Below are positions 62,220-64,000 of a stretch of 64,000 nucleotides of DNA, piece after piece. Made by a program: the position numbers and the translations under genes. The stretch's first letter is position 1; each line of letters opens with the position of its first letter. A model generated the notes under the pieces. The model was given only the letters and a program-made list of their open reading frames with translations. It was not told the DNA's origin and did no database searches. This DNA is from Didemnitutus sp047777955 (GTDB taxonomy: Bacteria > Verrucomicrobiota > Verrucomicrobiia > Opitutales > Opitutaceae), in assembly GCF_047777955.1 (NCBI RefSeq), contig NZ_CP180537.1:4278001-4342000 (forward strand), given 5' to 3'.

Positions 62220-64000
62220 ATGCTGAACACACACCTCCGGAAGCGGGCAGTGTTGGCTCTGGCCACGCTTGCGTCCGCCATTCCTTCATTTGCCAGCGAA
62301 GCTGACATCAAGATCCCCGATCTGACCCAGGTCCATTTCGACGGACTGGGCGGCCTGAGCGGACTGACGCTGATGTATATCGGCATCGCGCTCTGCGCCA
62401 TCGGCGCGGCGTTCGGCCTCGTGCAATATTCCCAGACCAAGGCGCTGCCGGTGCATGCGTCGATGGGCAGCGTCTCGAACACGATCTGGGAGACGTGCAA
62501 GACCTACCTCTTCACGCAGGGCAAGTTCCTCGCCATCCTCTGGATTCTGATCGCGGCGTGCATGGTCTACTACTTCGGCGTGCTGTCGCATAACAGCGCG
62601 TTCCACGTCGTCGTCATCCTGCTCGCCTCGGTGCTCGGCATCCTCGGCAGCTACGGCGTCGCCTGGTTCGGCATCCGCATCAACACCGTCGCCAACAGCC
62701 GCGCGGCGTTCTCCGCCCTCCAGGGCAACCCGCTCGCCACCCTCTTCATCCCGCTGCGCTCCGGCATGAGCGTCGGCCTGCTCCTCGTCTGCGTGGAGCT
62801 GTTCTTCATGATCTGCATCCTGGTCTTCCTGCCGCGCGAGCTGGTCGGGCCGTGCTTCATCGGCTTCGCCATCGGCGAGTCGCTCGGCGCCTCCGTGCTG
62901 CGCATCTGCGGCGGCATCTTCACCAAGATCGCGGACATCGGCTCCGACCTGATGAAGATCGTCTTCAAGCTCCCCGAGGACGACCCGAAGAACCCCGGCG
63001 TCATCGCCGACTGCACCGGTGACAACGCCGGCGACAGCGTCGGGCCGACCGCCGACGGCTTCGAAACCTACGGCGTCACCGGCGTCGCGCTCGTCGCGTT
63101 CCTCGCGCTCGCCCTCGCCGCCAGCGCGCAGCTCTGCGCCATCCTCATCATCTGGCTCTTCGCCATGCGCGCGCTGATGATCGTCACGTCGCTCGTCTCC
63201 TATTTCCTGAACGAAATCATCTCGAAGGCGAAATACGGTTCGCAAAAGGACTTCGACTTCGAGGCGCCGCTCACGCACCTCGTCTGGATCACGTCGGCCG
63301 TCTCGATCGGCATCACGTTCCTCGCGTCTTACTTCCTCCTCGCGCACCAAACGGGCGGCGTCCAACCCGACCTGTGGTGGGTGCTCTCCGTCATCATCAG
63401 CTGCGGCACCATCGCCGGCGCGCTGATTCCGGAATTCACGAAGATATTCGTCAGCACCAACAGCCGCCACGTGAAGGAAGTGACCAACTGCTCCAAGCAC
63501 GGCGGCGCCTCGCTCAACATCCTCTCCGGCTTCGTCGCGGGCAACTTCTCCGCCTTCTGGATGGGCCTCATCATCATGCTGCTGATGTGGACCTCCTACC
63601 ACTTCTCGCAAAACCCCGCCCTGCTCGCGCTGCTGCCGGGCAAGTTCGCCTTCGCCGCCCCGATCTTCGCCTTCGGCCTCGTGGCCTTCGGCTTCCTCGG
63701 CATGGGTCCGGTGACGATCGCGGTCGACAGCTACGGCCCCGTGACCGACAACGCCCAGTCCGTCTACGAGCTCTCGCAGATCGAGGCCCGCCCGAACATC
63801 GCGGCCGAGATCGAGAAGGACTTCGGCTTCAAGCCCGACTTCGAGAACGCCAAATACCAGCTCGAGAAGGGCGACGGCGCCGGCAACACCTTCAAGGCCA
63901 CCGCCAAGCCCGTGCTCATCGGCACCGCGGTCGTCGGCGCCACCACCATGGTCTTCGGCATCATCATGCTGCTCGAAAACCTCTTCGGCGACGTCGTGCA
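62220..64000 (+). CDS. hppA: Membrane-bound ion-translocating pyrophosphatase, 3' end cut by window edge
   Basis: Hydrolyses cytoplasmic pyrophosphate and pumps protons or sodium ions across the membrane. The N-terminus looks like a signal peptide (MLNTHLRKRAVLALATLASA) followed by many membrane helices. Marks include FTKIADIGSDLMK, LPEDDPKNPGVIADCTGDNA near residue 250-268 (pyrophosphate site with the paired Asp residues), ADGFETYG, EIISKAKYGS and FAAPIFAFGLVAFGFLGMGP. The GDN..GDS..TADGFETYG site differs slightly from the common GDNVGDCAGMAADLFETYA form and resembles a variant seen in bacteria of this group. About 593 residues lie in the window of about 700-800. Confidence 0.93.
   Translation, partial: MLNTHLRKRAVLALATLASAIPSFASEADIKIPDLTQVHFDGLGGLSGLTLMYIGIALCAIGAAFGLVQYSQTKALPVHASMGSVSNTIWETCKTYLFTQGKFLAILWILIAACMVYYFGVLSHNSAFHVVVILLASVLGILGSYGVAWFGIRINTVANSRAAFSALQGNPLATLFIPLRSGMSVGLLLVCVELFFMICILVFLPRELVGPCFIGFAIGESLGASVLRICGGIFTKIADIGSDLMKIVFKLPEDDPKNPGVIADCTGDNAGDSVGPTADGFETYGVTGVALVAFLALALAASAQLCAILIIWLFAMRALMIVTSLVSYFLNEIISKAKYGSQKDFDFEAPLTHLVWITSAVSIGITFLASYFLLAHQTGGVQPDLWWVLSVIISCGTIAGALIPEFTKIFVSTNSRHVKEVTNCSKHGGASLNILSGFVAGNFSAFWMGLIIMLLMWTSYHFSQNPALLALLPGKFAFAAPIFAFGLVAFGFLGMGPVTIAVDSYGPVTDNAQSVYELSQIEARPNIAAEIEKDFGFKPDFENAKYQLEKGDGAGNTFKATAKPVLIGTAVVGATTMVFGIIMLLENLFGDVV

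Overview
The window is GC-rich chromosomal DNA, most likely from a member of the Verrucomicrobiota, probably the family Opitutaceae. I infer this from the combination of genes, not from a database match. The supporting genes are an autotransporter-type beta-strand-repeat protein with a PEP-CTERM tail, TonB-dependent receptors with an LDKFxVTGS plug start, exported S9 peptidases, a type II secretion or type IV pilus-like prepilin, a membrane pyrophosphatase, and many exported proteins of unknown function. There are no rRNA, tRNA, CRISPR, phage or insertion-sequence genes that I can see.

Layout. 1-7.2 kb: an arginine biosynthesis run on the minus strand (argC-argJ-argB-argD-argF, then argG cut by the window edge), with a prepilin gene on the plus strand wedged between argF and argG. 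7.3-8.1 kb: the rplM-rpsI ribosomal operon with a clear terminator. 8.2-12 kb: an outer-membrane-type protein, a DUF423 membrane protein, a CCA-type nucleotidyltransferase and transaldolase. 12-22.2 kb: a peptide-use locus made of two paralogous TonB-dependent receptors flanked by two paralogous S9 peptidases. 22.2-25 kb: fumarylacetoacetase with a tightly coupled unknown gene, then a small exported protein. 25-32 kb: a minus-strand run of seven genes: racemase, HDOD-sigma factor, putative anti-sigma, bactofilin/RDD membrane protein, small membrane protein, purE, purK. 32-35 kb: a two-domain proline catabolic enzyme. 35-41 kb: exported Cys-rich and DUF3347 proteins, a nitronate monooxygenase-like enzyme and a heparinase-like lyase. 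41-47.3 kb: a giant beta-strand-repeat surface protein divergent from a secreted Ig-like protein. 47-55.5 kb: a TPR membrane protein, an SSS symporter with its DUF485 partner, a DUF456 protein, an HDOD protein and GTP-type PEP carboxykinase. 55.8-62 kb: exported YciI-like proteins, a cation efflux protein, a tandem ACT protein, and an operon for a FtsX-type ABC transporter with a His-rich periplasmic protein and a DUF3299 protein. 62.2 kb to the end: a membrane pyrophosphatase running off the window.

Two things matter most to a reader. First, seven genes are each broken by the apparent loss of exactly one base, nearly always in a short G or C run. An eighth gene probably is too. This looks like a systematic sequencing or consensus error, so these genes are probably intact in the organism. 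Second, the most unusual gene is a 526-residue HDOD domain joined in frame to an ECF sigma factor, next to a putative anti-sigma factor with a duplicated N-terminal module and a bactofilin-like membrane protein. It may be a new envelope-stress regulator, but the same kind of one-base error could have fused two separate genes, and I give evidence for both readings.
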